Shown: piece by piece, positions 9,257 through 21,347 of the stretch
Numbering within the stretch: the stretch's first letter is position 1
Layout of the letters: every line of letters begins with the position of its first letter
NCBI GenBank assembly: GCA_902729315.2
Contig: LR746274.1
Location: 6,011,037-6,075,036, forward strand
Direction of reading: 5' to 3'
Length of the DNA stretch: 64,000 bases
Source: Spirodela intermedia
Lineage: Eukaryota; Streptophyta; Magnoliopsida; Alismatales; Araceae
Notes under the pieces: model-generated
What the model saw: only the letters and a program-made list of their open reading frames with translations
Database searches by the model: none
What the model was told of the DNA's origin: nothing
Made by a program: the position numbers and the translations under genes

Positions 9257-11875
9257 ATGGAGCACGTCGCCGCAGGTGAGGAAAGGATTGTCAGCGAAAG
9301 ACTGAGGAGGAGGCTGGAGGAAGTGAACATCACGGCGCGGGATCAGCTCTCCCCGATCCAAGACCACGTCAACTTCACGCTCCAGGTGCACTTTTCTTCC
9401 AATGCTGGAGTGTCCTTGGATTCCCTCTATTCATGTAGTTTTGAACACGGCGAGGCGTTTCTTTCTGTGTGTTTTTCTTTTGGAGTTAGTGGGAGAACTG
9501 TGATTCTATTACAGATCCTTAGGGAATCCTCTTTGATGGTTTTGCAGAAAGCGTACTTCAAGTGTGCGTATGAATGCTTCGACAGGAAGAGACGGCAGGA
9601 GGACATAAATAACTGTGTCGAATACTGCAGCGTTCCGGTTCTCAATGCCAACAATCTCGTTGAAACCGAGATGGAAAAGTTCCAGGTATTTTTATGTTTA
9701 TTTTTGGCAAAAATCTACCGCTCGCTTAGTTCAGGTAAGAGCTTGCCTCAGTGGCATCTTGTTGGATATTGATATTCATTTCTGCTCAAAGCAAATGGAG
9801 AGATGTATGTATCAATCGTTTCCGGTTAGATTCCGTGAAATATTTCTTCGTCCATGAGAAACATTCATAATTATTATGTCTGATTCATTTAGAGTCAATT
9901 TCACATAGAACTCAGTTGCTAAAGAATTTCTGAGCTTTTTCTTGTTCAAGCATATGAACAGTGTTGGGATCCAGTAGAGAACCAGAACGCTATTACTGAA
10001 GGATGGAACTCCGATAGAGTACTGTTGTTACCTATGATACGGTCCTCTGTATAAGTTTGTCACTTTTTAGAATGTGTCAATACATCGTTTATCAATTTTT
10101 TCATCCTTAGGGAGAAACTGGGAAGGAGAATGACTTCTTAAAAGTTTGTTTTGAAGAAATATGAACTGTCGGTAAGGTCTCCCCAACTAAGACCGGAAAA
10201 AACTCCTTGCCCTTGAACATAGCGTGGATTTGTCTTTGACTTTATCCTCATTTCCTCCCTAATTTCCTTTCGATCTAATCATCTTTAGCGGGTGAGGATC
10301 GTCATTTCCTGCATCCTACAAAATTGGATTGTAACAGAATGCAAACTGCTAAATCTAATTGCATCCCCATGACGCAGCTTCTTTATGGAATTCCCGGAGA
10401 AGTCAACAATGGAGTATTCCGGAGAAGTCATTTGGATGATAGTTGCAAAGTTTAGCTTTATTTATGGACCAGAGTGATTGCCATGGAAAACTGTTTATCA
10501 TAGGGTATTGAGGAGGAGTGCAGCTGCAATCCAAAGTGACCAAACTGATTAATATGGGGAAAGCAAGTCTATCCCTCTTGTAAATTTTAATACCTTTGAG
10601 TCGTTTATGGTGAAGTTGATTGATTTTCGTGGTGTATGATGGAAAATCTTGGAATAATAGATCCTTCACTGACGGAAAATTCTTCAGATACGAGGAAAAT
10701 GGATTTAAAATATTTTACAAAGATATTTGGATAAAATGCCAAAGTGGTGAGGAGAGCATTGTGTCGTCTTTTTCCTGCATAAAAAATTTCATTTTCTGTC
10801 TCAAATCTTCCAATGTTAAGAACGTTGATGACCGATTTCTTCATGAAAACCAAATTTATGTGCATTATTACATTGAAATATTTTGAGCGTTGTCCTATTG
10901 CACAAGTGCATTATTACTTCATTTTCTTGTCAGTTCAAACATCAGAAAAACACCCAAATGTAGTATAAGATTTGCTGAAATACATTATGATACTGAAAAG
11001 AAGAAGAATGATTTTATTTTTTCCTGGCCTCCTGAACACTAGCTAATATGGCCCAAGTGTTGCAACACTACCAAGCAACTATACAAGCAACCATGGCAAC
11101 TCAGGGAAAACACATAGATAACTACATCACTTTAGTTCCAAATATCTCCTCAGACCTCATTTCTTCTTCTGGTTTATTTCTGGTTTCTGTTGCTTCTTTT
11201 CTTCACTGGCTGTGGAGAGGCAGAAGTAATGCGCTAGCCTTCATGTTGCGGAGAGAAGGGGGGAGAGGAGGTTGGACATCAGTCCATATATCTTCCTCCG
11301 ACTGGTGAGAGCCATGAGGCCATCCGCTATCAGTTGTCCCTCAAAGACAATGATGGATATAAGTCCTTCCGTTGAGAGCCCCAGTGTGCACTATTACTGG
11401 GTAGAGAAGTAATGCTGCATTGGTAGAACTAAGCTGATCATCTGGAGATGGTCTAATTGCTTGGGCGAAATTAGAACAGCCAACTCTTAAAACCCCAAAG
11501 CAGGACCCATTTTATTATTTAAAGATAAGATATACCGAAAGTGATACATGGTGACAGTTTATTTATGCAGCTATTACCATCTCCTTTTTTCTCTCAGTTC
11601 GAACCTATTATGGCAGCTAAACCATTCATTTATATCTTTAGATCAGTAAGCAGAGGATTCAGTACATCTATACTTCTATCATTCCTCAGGAGCGCCTCCA
11701 ACGAGCCTTGATTGTATGCCAAGACAAGTTTGAGGCTGCCAAGCTTCAGCAGACCAAGGCAGCCGCCATGGGGAGCTTGGAGTCCTGCGTTGACCGAGCC
11801 ATTAATGAAAGTATTCAGGTCTTACCTCTCGTGGTTGACCGTTTAAGGTCTGCCCTCTCCCTGAGTGGACCTTGA
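9257..11875 (+). CDS. FAM136A-like (DUF842) twin-CX3C protein
   Basis: Three phase-0 exons, 9257-9385, 9548-9685 and 11690-11875, encode 150 residues. The family has a helical core with CX3C pairs; here they are C49-C53 and C66-C70, separated by 12 residues, the arrangement of MIA40-oxidised intermembrane-space proteins. Two more cysteines are at about 99 and 122. The words ETEMEKFQ and CQDKFEAAK are typical of the plant members. Human FAM136A is mitochondrial; intermembrane-space import by the MIA40 relay is inferred from the motif. There is no N-terminal presequence, as expected for that route. Intron 2 is about 2.0 kb and holds no recognisable nested gene. Length is slightly above the animal protein (about 138). 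The assignment is strong; the molecular function is poorly known. Confidence 0.9.
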
Positions 11876-13394
11876 TGAACCATGAGCCCTGCTTCAACTT
11901 AACATTCTTACCTGGTCAAAGAGATCCCCACAGGAAATGATTCCCCAATGGGCTTTTTTGGTCAGAATTAGCATGAGACTCACATTGTATTTAAATTTCT
12001 GTGGTAAAAATGTCAACTGATGAATTATAGTCTGGTAGATGACCCAGGGTTCCTATTGCTTTTTTGCTCTTAATCAAGATGTAGTTGAGTATTTATACTC
12101 ATGATGGGTAGAATCTGTACTTGGGCCATTTATTTTGTAAGAAACTGGCATATTTTTCATTTTAATTATTTTATTTACGATAAAAATTAATATGTATGCG
12201 AGTCTTTATGTTCATGATGGGTAGAATCTATAATTGGGTCATTTTTTTGTAAAACAATAACTTATTATTTCATTTTAATTATTTTATTTACGATAAAAAT
12301 TAATATAGAGACGAGCCTTTACATTCATGGCAGGTAGAATCCATATTTGGGACATTTTTTTGAAAAAACTAACATACTGTTTCCTTTTAATTATTTTATT
12401 TATGATAAAAATCAATATGTAGGTGAATCTTTATATTCATGATGGTTTGATCTATACTTGGGTCATTTTTTTGTAAAAAATGACTAATTATCTCCTTTTA
12501 ATTATTTTTATTTACGATAAAAATTAAGATGTAGGTGAGTCTTTTTATTCATGATGGGTAGAATCTATAGTTGGGCCATTTTTTTATAAACAAAAGATAT
12601 CTTTCCTTTTTAATTATTTTATTTAGGATAAAAATCAAGATGTACGTGTCTTTATACTCATGATGGTAGAATCTATACTTGGGCCATTTTTTTGTAAAAA
12701 AATTACACATTATTTCCTTTTTAATTATTTTATTTTACAAAAAAAAAGATGTAGGTGAGTCTTTATATTCATGATGGGTAAAATCTATAGTTGGGCCATT
12801 TTTTTGTAAAAAAATGACATATTATTTCCTATTGAATTATTTTATTTACAATAAAATTAAGATGTAGGGGGAGTCCATACACTCATGATGCGTAGTCTAT
12901 ACTTGGTGCATTTTTTAAAGAAAAAGATACATTATTTCCTTTTTAAATTATTTTAATTAATTAAGATGTAGGGGAGCCTTTATATTCATGATGGGCAGAA
13001 TCTATGTTTGGGCCTTTTTTTCTAAAAAAATGACATATTATTTCCATTTAATTATTTTTTAACGATAAAAATTACTCCCGAAGTTGAGTATTTTTCACTT
13101 TTGACCGGTTGTTAATGTTCTCAAATATGCTAAACTCGTAAATACTTGTATAAAACATCATAATTTAACCATATTTAATTTAAATTTAAATTTGTATAAA
13201 AAGTTTCTGTTTCGATTTCCACGGGTGACTCTGATTGGAATGCATTCTGAGAAAAGGTTCCAGAGAATGGGTACTAGGAAGAATAGCATCGGAGTGGGGA
13301 GAACTGGTTCAGGGAGGATAAGAGCAGCACAGCGGAGGGAGGAGGAGGGGAAGAGGGAGCTCCATTGTAGGGTGGGGGCAGCCATTCCAGGGCC
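11876..13394. other. Spacer dominated by a tandem repeat
   Basis: After the FAM136A stop there are about 200 bases of ordinary AT-rich 3' flank, then roughly 1 kb of minisatellite, then about 320 bases leading to the aspartyl-tRNA synthetase start. No coding frame is supported. Confidence 0.7.
12079..13070. repeat. Minisatellite, about 112-bp unit, nine copies
   Basis: Units begin near 12079, 12192, 12304, 12417, 12530, 12642, 12749, 12862 and 12965. Each carries a GATGTAGGTGAGTCTTTAT-like word, then TTCATGATGGGTAGAATCTA, then TTGGGCCATTTTTTTGTAAA, then an AT-rich half (TTTTAATTATTTTATTTACG). The copies differ by substitutions and small indels, so the array is not brand new. No frame stays open across it. 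Confidence 0.88.
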
Positions 13395-14657
13395 ATGTCT
13401 TCGGTCCTCCGGATCTCTCCCCTTCTCGTCCCTCGTTTCTCCCGTTTCCCTCGATCTTTCTCTCACAGCGTCGGCATTAGCCGGATTCCAAGGAGGAGGA
13501 GCTCCAACTCTTCTGCGTGTTCCTCTTCCTCCCCTAGCTCTGCCCCTGGGTCCTCTTCCAGTTATGTGGCCGCTACCGCTTCTCCTGCTGCTCCGTCGCC
13601 GCCTGCTCCATCGGCGGTGGGAGCTCCGACCGGCGAAAAGGGCCAGGGCCTCGGTGCGAAGAATGCTCTGGAATGGGTGACGAGAACGGCGCTTTGCGGG
13701 GAGCTGGGAGAGGCGGATGTTGGGAGGCGCGTTCGACTGTGTGGTTGGGTGGCCCTCCACAGGGTTCATGGAGGCCTCACCTTCTTAAACCTCCGAGATC
13801 ACTCGGGCATCGTTCAGGTGGCCGTATCTGTTATCTTCGACCATCTCACTTTCTTTCTAAAGAAAATTGATTCGAAATTTCGTCTTCTGATTAATTCGAA
13901 CTTCTTATTGGCCTACTCTTCCTCTCGGTGTTTATTTTTCTTCTTAATCTCCAGCAACGACGATCTCCTTCCATGCTTCCCACTCGTCATAGTTTCGTTT
14001 TTTAATTTTTTTTCTTATTCTGCTCAATCAGATTACTACGCTTCCCTCTGACCACCCTGATGCGTATGCTACTGCAAACAAGTTGCGGCTTGAGTACGTG
14101 ATAGCTGTAGAAGGCACTGTTCGTCCTCGACCAGCCGAGTCGCAGAACAAGAAGATGAAGACGGGGTTCATAGAGGTACCCCTCCTTCCTGTCATCGGGG
14201 ACCGTTGATGAATTTGCCTCGCGGTTGAGTACCAGTGTTTTGCAGATTACGAACATATTCTGGGTTGTTTAATCTGGTTTGGATTTACATTTACTGTTCT
14301 GGGAATGATCTCTGCTACGCTCTGCATCATTCTTTGATAGGACAAGCTTTGGGTCCTTTGTTAGGCGCTTCTGATTGTCTGAGCTCCCTGTCTCGTAATA
14401 TGTTTCTATGATCATCCCAGGTTACTGCAGAGCATATTCAAGTTTTGAATTCTGTAAGACGCGCACTGCCTTTCCTTATCACGACTGTAGATGACACAAA
14501 GGAGACGATAACTGAGGAGATTCGTTTAAGGTTAGCCTTTTGTTCGGTCAAATCCCATATTGGTCATCTGAATTGTCCACTGGCACTCCTGATGCTTGCT
14601 CTTTATATCTTCCTTGAACAGCATCATCATCATCATCATGAGAGAGAGAGAGGGAGA

Positions 14658-14705
<48 letters not shown>

Positions 14706-17700
14706 TTTTGTAATTAGGCATAATGAGGGATTAGTTAGTCTTTAGGCAATAATGGTTGTCATGGTCAACATACAGCTTTACGGATGCCTGATTGATCTCT
14801 CTGCTAATTTATGCTAGATATCGATGCCTTGACTTACGTCGTCAACAGATGCATTCTAACCTGATGCTGAGGCATAATGTAGTAAAGAACATAAGACACT
14901 ACTTGGAGGACATCCTTGGTTTTGTGGAGGTAATTTCTGCTGAAATTAATTGATTTACTTCTTTAGTTGTAGATCTTTAAATAAAGCTGTGAATTTTCCG
15001 AAATTTTCTTCTAATTATATTTCGGGATGATTTATTCTTCAATTTCAATTCTAATGATTAGAACTGGCGCTTTTACACTTAGGTAGGTCGAGACTCCAAT
15101 ATTATCTAGATCCACCCCTGAAGGTGCTCGGGATTACCTGGTTCCCTCACGACTTCAGGTAATATTCTTTGTCAAACGTGCATATATCTGATGTATCCTT
15201 CATATTCCTTTTATTCTGTTTTCCCAAGAATTATTAGATTTGCCGATTTTACGTCAGAGAAGTCAACCACGACTCAAGAGAAGCCAAAGGATCCAGCTGG
15301 AAACATATAGCCTTGATTCTTTGAAATCTTCTGGGAAGAAATAATGATGCATCTCTGTGGGAGAGAGCTAACTGAAAAAAAGTGGCCTAAGACCACGAAA
15401 AGATTGTAAGAGTTGCCTCATTCCCCCAAACATGCTGAAACCACGCTAAAAAATTATCTCAGGCCCAAAACTGTTTGAACCGGGGGAGCTTTACTTGGTC
15501 AACTGGTTGTCTTCTAGAAAAAAAATACCGCATTCATAATCGGTTGCAAGAAATATATCTAGCATGTTTCTGTACCATAATCGGTTCATCATTAACATCA
15601 AACCCATAAAGGGAGTAGTTATTCAATTACCCAGAGTAAGTTGCCCTGGTTCATCTCCTGTCTGGATTTTAAGAAACCACTCAGGTGTGGTCCATCATAG
15701 CCATGCTTCATAATCAATATCTTTGCATAAGGACCTGGATTTTGCTGTATAGATTTTTGTTCTTCTGTTACTGTAGAGATTCAGATACAGTATGAGACGT
15801 CCCTCCAGCTTAAACATGACAACTTGGGTTAAGAACTTCAAACTCGTAATTTGGATGCCCTTTTTTTCATCGGAGCAATTGTCTGTGTAGCAAAAGCAGT
15901 TTTTTGTAGGTCAGAGGATTTTCAACTATTCTCTAAAACATATTACAGGAAAACAACACAAATCTTTTGCTTCCAACTAAGCGAGCATCTCTGTTTTATC
16001 GTGAAAACTTTTATTTTCTTTACGAAGAAAGAGTAAAATTACTGTTATGGATGTCTGATTCACTTTAATATGATCTTGAAGCCAGGGGCATTCTATGCCC
16101 TACCTCAAAGTCCGCAACTGTTTAAGCAGATGTTGATGGTCTCTGGATTTGACAGATATTATCAAATCGCCAGGTGAATTTTAAGCACCCTATGTACTTA
16201 CTCATTTCTCAGAACCTCACCTGGATCTTTGATGCTAGCTCAGTTTGTGGCACTTTCTGTTCCTTGCTAGCTGATCTGTTGGCCAGGCAATCTGTGGGAA
16301 TAGAATATAGGTAGACTTATTTCATGATATGGGCATGCTCTTCACAGGTGATTAATGGCCTGGACTGCTATTTGTGCAGTCTCTTCTTATCCCAAATCGG
16401 GAAGGGATGAAAACGATATCGTTTTATAATAAATGCAGTAAAATGATCTTGTTGAGTAGTTGGGAAAAGGTGTGTATATTCATAAGTATATTTCCTTTGA
16501 AGGTGCTTCCGAGATGAGGATCTACGAGCAGATCGGCAACCTGAGTTTACGCAGCTGGACATGGAAATGGCTTTTACACCATTAGAAGACATGCTGAAAC
16601 TTAATGAAGATTTGATAGGCCATGTATCCATTTCCTTCCGTTTCACCCTTAAAAAACTGGCGACCATGCATTTAATTGGCAGTATTTCCCTTTTGGTTTT
16701 TACTTTTTCAGATGATTCTAACAGATGCGCTAAATTCAACAGGTTTTCCGTGAAATATTAGGGGTTGAACTTCCGAACCCATTTCCAAGGCTTACCTACG
16801 CGGAGGCAATGAATCTTTATGGAACGGACAGGCCGGATCTTCGATTTGACATGAAACTCAGAGATGTGAGCCCATTCAAGTACAGTTTTGAGTAGCCTAG
16901 AATTTATATTCTTTCTATGTCTTGATAGTTGCAGTTGCTTGGAATCGGACGATATCTCTGTCAAAAGAAGCTCCTTTCATTTCTCAAATCAGTGTTTCTG
17001 ATTAATCTGAGTGTATCAGTTACTCTCATATAATCTAGCACTCCAGGTTGCAATTTCTCGTAAAGCTAATAGCCACAGATCTGTGCTTGAAACCCTTGTC
17101 TAGATGCGCCTATCTGGATGTGTTCATATTAAGAAGTGTTCTTGGAAGAAATGTAATCTGTCAGTATGTTGACAAAAAAATAAATGGAGTCGAAAGCAAT
17201 AACAATATCAACTGGAGGCAGTTTTTTTTTTTTTTCTTAATACCTTGAGACCCCCCTTTCCCCCCACCCAGTGGTTACATTTTCTATTTCAGGGCTTTTT
17301 TTTTTTTTTTTTTGGTTTTCTAAATACTATGGCATCCCTTGTTGACGATCTCTCTGTGATCTTGTCTGCAGGCTAGTGATGTTTTTCTAGGATCCTCCTT
17401 CAAGGTATTTACAGATACACTGGAGAACGGAGGGATCATCAAGGCTCTATGTGTACCCTCTGGAGCCAAGAAATACTCAAACACGGCCCTTAAAAAGGGC
17501 GACATATGCAACGAAGCCATGAAATCTGGGGCAAAAGGGCTGCCCTTTCTCAAGGTCCTAGATGATGGTAAGGAAGCCACCACTACCCCTCGATCCTCCC
17601 CCAATTCCTAGAGAGAGAAAGTGGAGCATAATAAGTAACCTATTTCAGGAAGCGTCGAGGGTGTGCCTGCTCTGGCTTCATCGTTAGATCCTCCGAGGAG

Positions 17701-18683
17701 GGAAGAGCTGCTGAGGCTCTGCTCCGCGGAGGCTGGCGATCTCATTCTATTTTCGGTGGGCGACCATCAGTCGGTCAACAAGACCCTCGACCGGCTCAGA
17801 CAATTTGTGGCCCGGGACCTGGGTCTCATTGACCAGGTGAAATTTCTCTCTCCTCTTTCGGTGAATCCTATTGTCATGGTCCCTGGAATGGCGTCTGGTG
17901 GGTTGATAGGCTGTGCCTGAGTTGACCCATTTTGACCTTTTGCATGTACATATATTTATATAATTTTGGGGTTTGACCCTTTTTCTAGATTTAGATTCAG
18001 ATGCCATGTTTGATATCTTCTAATCCTTGCTTCTTTTTTTTCCCCCTACATCATCTGATTCTGGCCTAGTCTGCCCATTCGATTCTGTGGGTGACTGACT
18101 TTCCGATGTTTGAGTGGAACAGCTTGGAGCAGAGGCTTGAGGTGAGTTAAACATGCTCCCTCTCTCTCTCTCTCTCTCTCTAAATTCCAGGGTTCATTAA
18201 AGCTTGGTATCAAAGAAAATTGGTGAGATTTCCCTCCTCACTGATCCAGCTCAATGAGTTGAACATGTTCTCCCCCCCTCTCTCTCTCTCTAAATTCCAG
18301 AGTTCATTAAAGCTTGGTATCAAAGAAAAAATATGAGATTTCCCTCCCCACTGATCCGGCTTATCTGCCAGGCTCTTCATCACCCATTCACGGCCCCTAA
18401 TCCGGATGACATGGATGACCTGTCCACTGCTCGCGCCTTGGCCTATGACATGGTCTACAATGGAATCGAGGTGCCTGTTCTCTGCTGTGCTCATGCAGGA
18501 CTTCATTTTTCTTTTCTCCTTTTCTGGGTTTATCTGCAATCCCCCTCAAATACATGATGCCGATTTTTTTTCTTTCTGGGTTTATCTGCAATCTATCTCT
18601 GCACCAGATTGGCGGTGGAAGCTTGAGGATCTATAAACGTGAAGTCCAGGAAAAGGTCCTGGCGATTGTCGGCATCTCCCCAG

Positions 18684-18749
<66 letters not shown>

Positions 18750-19033
18750 ATTTAACCCCAGAGTAGATAGAATTAGATTCATGACCAAGTAAAGTATACA
18801 TATAATATGTATGATTTGTGAATCAGAAATGTGGAGTACGATTTAACCACGAGATTAATGACCATGAGATATGGATATAGTTGATCAAATTAATGAGATG
18901 GTTTTAAGCTTGAATTACTGATTTTTGTGCAGGCCGAAGAGAAATTCGGTTATCTCTTGGAGTCTCTGGACATGGGCGCTCCTCCTCACGGTATGTGAAC
19001 CACCTCCCACATCAAATACCATGGCATGGAGTA

Positions 19034-19087
<54 letters not shown>

Positions 19088-19436
19088 GGGTCCAAAGAAG
19101 GGCCTATGCTTTGATGGCCCCTCCATAAGCCCATTATGAATTCAGTTTCGGTCTGCTATAGTACGCAATTGGGCCGGGGCCAGGCTTTAATTGGCCCATC
19201 TCAGGATCTCCTATATCGCTGCCGCGTGGCCTCTTCTCCACATCACTTTATTAATGCCCTTTGCAGGTGGGATCGCCTTCGGGTTGGACCGGCTGGTGAT
19301 GCTCCTCGCCGGCGCAAAGTCCATCAGAGACGTCATAGCCTTCCCGAAGACCACCACGGCCCACTGTGCGTTGACCAAGGCGCCCTCGCCCGTTGACCCT
19401 CAGCAGTTGAAAGAACTCTCTCTTACCACGCAGTAG
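13395..19436 (+). CDS. Aspartate--tRNA ligase, plastid/mitochondrial
   Basis: Fifteen exons assemble to 686 residues: 13395-13817, 14032-14175, 14421-14530, 14818-14929, 15087-15158, 16082-16173, 16503-16623, 16743-16865, 17372-17567, 17649-17836, 18070-18141, 18372-18470, 18608-18688, 18933-18990 and 19267-19436. The Ser/Ala/Pro-rich first 85 residues look like an organellar transit peptide. An OB-fold anticodon-binding domain follows ([21 protein letters not shown]). Then come the bacterial-type class II core ([10 protein letters not shown]; motif 2 [14 protein letters not shown] near 320), a GAD insertion domain (about 400-510, [10 protein letters not shown]) and motif 3 GIAFGLDRL near 632. 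The enzyme charges tRNA-Asp. The GAD domain marks it as bacterial-derived organellar, not cytosolic. Plant homologues are often dual-targeted. Several introns carry long CT or GA tracts. All phases match. Confidence 0.95.
14635..14706. repeat. (GA)n microsatellite in synthetase intron 3
   Basis: About 70 bases of GA with a few GGA and AA interruptions, preceded by a short (CAT)n run. It lies within the intron between 14531 and 14817. Confidence 0.9.
18142..18371 (+). repeat. Tandem duplication filling synthetase intron 11
   Basis: Two copies of about 108 bp start near 18145 and 18253. Each contains a variant of AACATG, a CT run, TAAATTCCAG, GTTCATTAAAGCTTGGTATC, then GAGATTTCCCTCC and ACTGATCC. 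Each carries a pyrimidine tract plus CCAG, and the genuine acceptor follows only at 18370-18371. Confidence 0.85.
18689..18747. repeat. (CT)n microsatellite at a splice donor
   Basis: The intron after synthetase exon 13 begins GTCTCTCT and continues as a CT run of almost 60 bases, so the donor site itself is the first unit of the repeat. Confidence 0.9.
19036..19084. repeat. (CT)n microsatellite in the last synthetase intron
   Basis: An almost pure CT run of about 48 bases, inside the intron 18991-19266. Confidence 0.9.
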
Positions 19437-19954
19437 ATCGTGCGCTCTTTTTTATACAAAAATATTATTAAAGGAAGATTATTGAGACCAGTTTTATATA
19501 AATGATGGTTCTGTGATCTGTGTACCGTCCTGAGTGGTGTTCCTAGATGGCCCAGATATCTAAATCGGAAAGGTCAACGGGCCAGGCATGCCCCAAGTCA
19601 GACCGGAGCATTTGGGTCAATCCTCTATCTCATAGGTCAGCCTGGATTGTCAAAGGGTATGAATGCCTTCCATTTTTCTGTGGTGAGTTACCAATTGGGC
19701 CTTTAGGCCCGGCCAGGCCCGGTCCACCTGCTGGTCGCTGAAGCTATGCTGGGGCAGAGATGGAATTCTAATAAGACGCTGGACGGCAAAAAAAGAAGAA
19801 AAAGGGGCAATGATACAGAAATTATGGTGGGGGATGATGGTAATAATGCTATTATTACTCTCATCATTGCCATAACCGTAGAAGGTAACCCACATAATAG
19901 GATGGATTCATAGAGGTGCCATGACCCACATAAACAGAGTCCTGCCCCCTTGCC

Positions 19955-20021
<67 letters not shown>

Positions 20022-20390
20022 ACTATAAATAAATGAATATATATATATATATATATTCGTCCATAGAAGAACTGGTTCTCATATGAATAACTGGTTCAAA
20101 GATGTAGTGAAGTACAGGAAACACGGGGGAAAGTTCCAGTTTTTATCTTCTTATTATTGGTATTAATACCATAGAAGGTAACAAAACAAGTATATATGTG
20201 CATGCATGGAAGAACATGAGTCTCATATGAATAACTGATGCAAAGATCTAGTAAAGTATAGAAAGTAGGGGGGGAAAGTCCCAGTTTTGATCTTCTTATT
20301 ATTGCTACTAATACTCTACAAGGTAACAAAACAGGATGGATTCATGGAGGCGCCATGACTCACAGAAACAGAGTCCTGACCCCTTGCCCA

Positions 20391-20424
<34 letters not shown>

Positions 20425-20858
20425 CTATATTGCATGCATAGAAGAACATGGATCTCATATGAATAACTGGTTAAAAGATCTCGTAAAGTACATAAATTAA
20501 AGGGAAAAAGTCCCAGTTTTGATCTTCTGATTTTGTTTCTACTGCAGAGGCCTCTAACACCAGCAGCTCTTCCAAAAAGGGTACAACCTTTCAAGCAGTA
20601 TGCATGCAAAGACTAGCAGCAGAATTGATTACTCTTCAAGCAGTATACATTATTCACCAAAAGATGTATCCATGGTATCCAAAACAGGAAATAAAACCAT
20701 TAATAAACATAGCAGGAGACTTGTTTAAAACAAGCCTAAAACATAGCTGCGAAAATAATGGTAATGAAAGGTCGATCCTGGTTTAAAGCATGGCAGCAAA
20801 GGGGAAAAAAGGGTCCCCAGGAGGCTGAGAAGGTCATATAATATGTTGGAAACCTGGT
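19437..20858. other. Convergent spacer with complex tandem repeats
   Basis: The 3' ends of the synthetase (+) and the COA3-like gene (-) face each other. From about 19875 to 20545 the spacer is a degenerate tandem repeat. The rest is AT-rich, with no recognisable frame. Confidence 0.6.
19875..20545. repeat. Three-unit nested tandem repeat with CT/CA/TA runs
   Basis: Three related units start near 19880, 20174 and 20320. Shared words include GAAGGTAAC, GGATGGATTCATAGAGG, AGAGTCCTG and CTTGCCCA before the CT run, then TCTCATATGAATAACTGG, AAGATCTAGTAAAGTA and GTCCCAGTTTTGATCTTC. Unit 1 carries (CT)n(CA)n(TA)n, unit 3 carries (CT)n(TA)n, and the middle unit lacks the microsatellite block. Confidence 0.8.
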
Positions 20859-21059
20859 TCATGATGTGGATGCTGAGCCTGATTCGGTCTCACTCTTCAT
20901 CCCTTCAAACTTGTTGATCGCCACCTGCAGCTCATCCGTCCCTCCAACGGCTCTCATGGTGTAGAAATATACCCCAAGAACGAAACTGGTCAGGGTGCCT
21001 GCAACTATTGCGTTTTTGGTCTTTGGGGCGAAGCCGTTGAACTTGGCGAATAAGGGCAT
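20859..21059 (-). CDS. COA3-like small mitochondrial membrane protein
   Basis: A 66-residue frame starts MPLFAKF and has one hydrophobic segment (about residues 17-35), preceded by the basic stretch PKTKN and followed by YTMRAVGGTDELQ. The pattern TKN, hydrophobic helix, YxYT, xDEL resembles the conserved core of COA3/CCDC56, a single-pass inner-membrane factor for assembly of cytochrome c oxidase. This role is inferred from that short similarity. The ATG at 21059 is chosen because an apparent 3' splice site (TTATGTAG) lies 11 bases upstream, which implies a leader intron. The Ser/Glu-rich tail is not conserved in style. The protein is very short, so the family call is moderate. Confidence 0.65.
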   Translation of the reverse strand: MPLFAKFNGFAPKTKNAIVAGTLTSFVLGVYFYTMRAVGGTDELQVAINKFEGMKSETESGSASTS

Positions 21060-21070
21060 CTTGATGGGAC

Positions 21071-21347
21071 CTACATAACACAAAAAATTATATATATATA
21101 TATATATTTTTAAAAGGTAGATCGTAATTTTTCATCTTCCAAACGAACTGAAAATCAAAGAAATCTGATGTAACTAAGATTAAATAAAACACTGTAAGAA
21201 GAATGATCATGTTGGAATCGGTAAAAAGAATGGGAAAGAATTGATGAAGAAACAGAAATATGAATTTATGGGGCGAGGGTTACACCAACTATAAGACAGA
21301 TTTGTGATAGGGGAACAGAACACTAAGCGGATAATTCTCAGCATTAC
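21071..21347 (-). other. Probable leader intron of the COA3-like gene
   Basis: On the minus strand a donor CTGGCAG|GTAATG (border at 21348/21347) and an acceptor TTATGTAG|GTCCC (border at 21071/21070) bracket 277 bases. The upstream exon would cover about 21348-21480, next to a poly-A/T stretch. Confidence 0.5.

Noticed and set aside
9686-11689. A nested gene in the 2-kb FAM136A intron
   Set aside because: Only short frames of 86-90 codons with no recognisable motif; no LTR or terminal repeats seen.
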